This document shows, piece by piece, positions 63,664-64,000 of a stretch of 64,000 nucleotides of DNA. Position 1 is the first letter of the stretch. Each line of letters opens with the position of its first letter. Under the pieces are notes generated by a model that saw only the letters and a list, made by a program, of their open reading frames with translations, was not told where the DNA came from and searched no databases. Source of the stretch: Aristolochia californica (Eukaryota; Streptophyta; Magnoliopsida; Piperales; Aristolochiaceae). Made by a program: the position numbers and the translations under genes. Where the stretch lies: the NCBI GenBank assembly GCA_029961685.1, contig JARWKL010000011.1:6574501-6638500 (forward strand), written 5' to 3'.

Positions 63664-64000
63664 CTTCAAGACCAAGCTTGTGTTTTAATACAAAAGAGAA
63701 CAGAAAACCAGCAAGATTGTCTTCTAATAAACCTTTTAAACTAGAAAGAAGGAAACTTGCCACTTATTTCTCCCATCTGAATTCACAAAGATACATCTTA
63801 GCATTGAGGGCCAGTTAAAAGCCTTTCAATGAAATGCAAGAAACTTGTTTCCATCCATAAATTGATATACAAGCACCATTAGAAAATATGATCATTTTTA
63901 GGGGGAGATCTCCATGCAGGTGATGATAGAAAATTAGCTCAAGAATGTCCCTAGATGATGCAGAGAATATAGCAGGAAAATTCTATGAGAAAGTCGAAAT
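63664..64000. other. Unassigned window end
   Basis: No clear exon. A short + strand frame at 63944-64000 (MSLDDAENIAGKFYEKVE) runs off the edge and could be the start of a gene or chance. Confidence 0.25.

Overview
This is a stretch of nuclear DNA from a flowering plant. The evidence is spliced genes with GT..AG introns, plant-specific proteins, L1-type LINEs, Copia and Ty3 retrotransposons, TRIM elements and a hAT transposon. The long, transposon-loaded introns and AT-rich intergenic DNA suggest a mid-sized to large genome. The species cannot be fixed from what I see; a magnoliid or early-diverging eudicot would fit, but that is inference only.

Three well-supported genes lie on the + strand. 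(1) 8743-12074 holds the last three coding exons of a NERD1-like FG-GAP repeat membrane protein; the N-terminal part is not visible, so the transposon-rich first 8.7 kb is probably one large intron. (2) 34466-40707 is a complete six-exon gene for the beta subunit (RAP30) of transcription factor TFIIF, with a probable untranslated leader exon near 32330-32660. (3) 47327-50440 is a complete four-exon RD19/cathepsin F-like vacuolar cysteine protease with all catalytic residues. A possible two-exon 3' end of an unrecognised - strand gene lies at 62817-63663.

The rest is mostly layered mobile DNA. 1-2900: Ty3 remnant arranged internal-LTR-internal. 3071-7803: LINE fragments, including one inserted in a Copia LTR with a 16-bp target duplication. 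13988-16110, 20686-22254 and 28392-30280: copies of a ~1.5-kb SIRE-like LTR rich in GATCGATC/TGATCAATCA motifs; one copy splits a hAT transposase. 37082-37466: an intact TRIM in a TFIIF-beta intron. 42296-45638: a composite of TRIM and Copia sequence, bounded by TRIM LTRs and a perfect 5-bp target duplication. 52743-53849: two solo LTRs of one family. 54164-60406: inverted SIRE LTRs, a decayed SIRE gag-pol, and a ~2.4-kb non-coding LTR element placed in its integrase.

The three genes show no shared pathway; they are neighbours separated by transposons. The most unusual object is the TRIM/Copia composite, because it joins a non-autonomous TRIM and an autonomous-type pol region at shared primer-binding sites.
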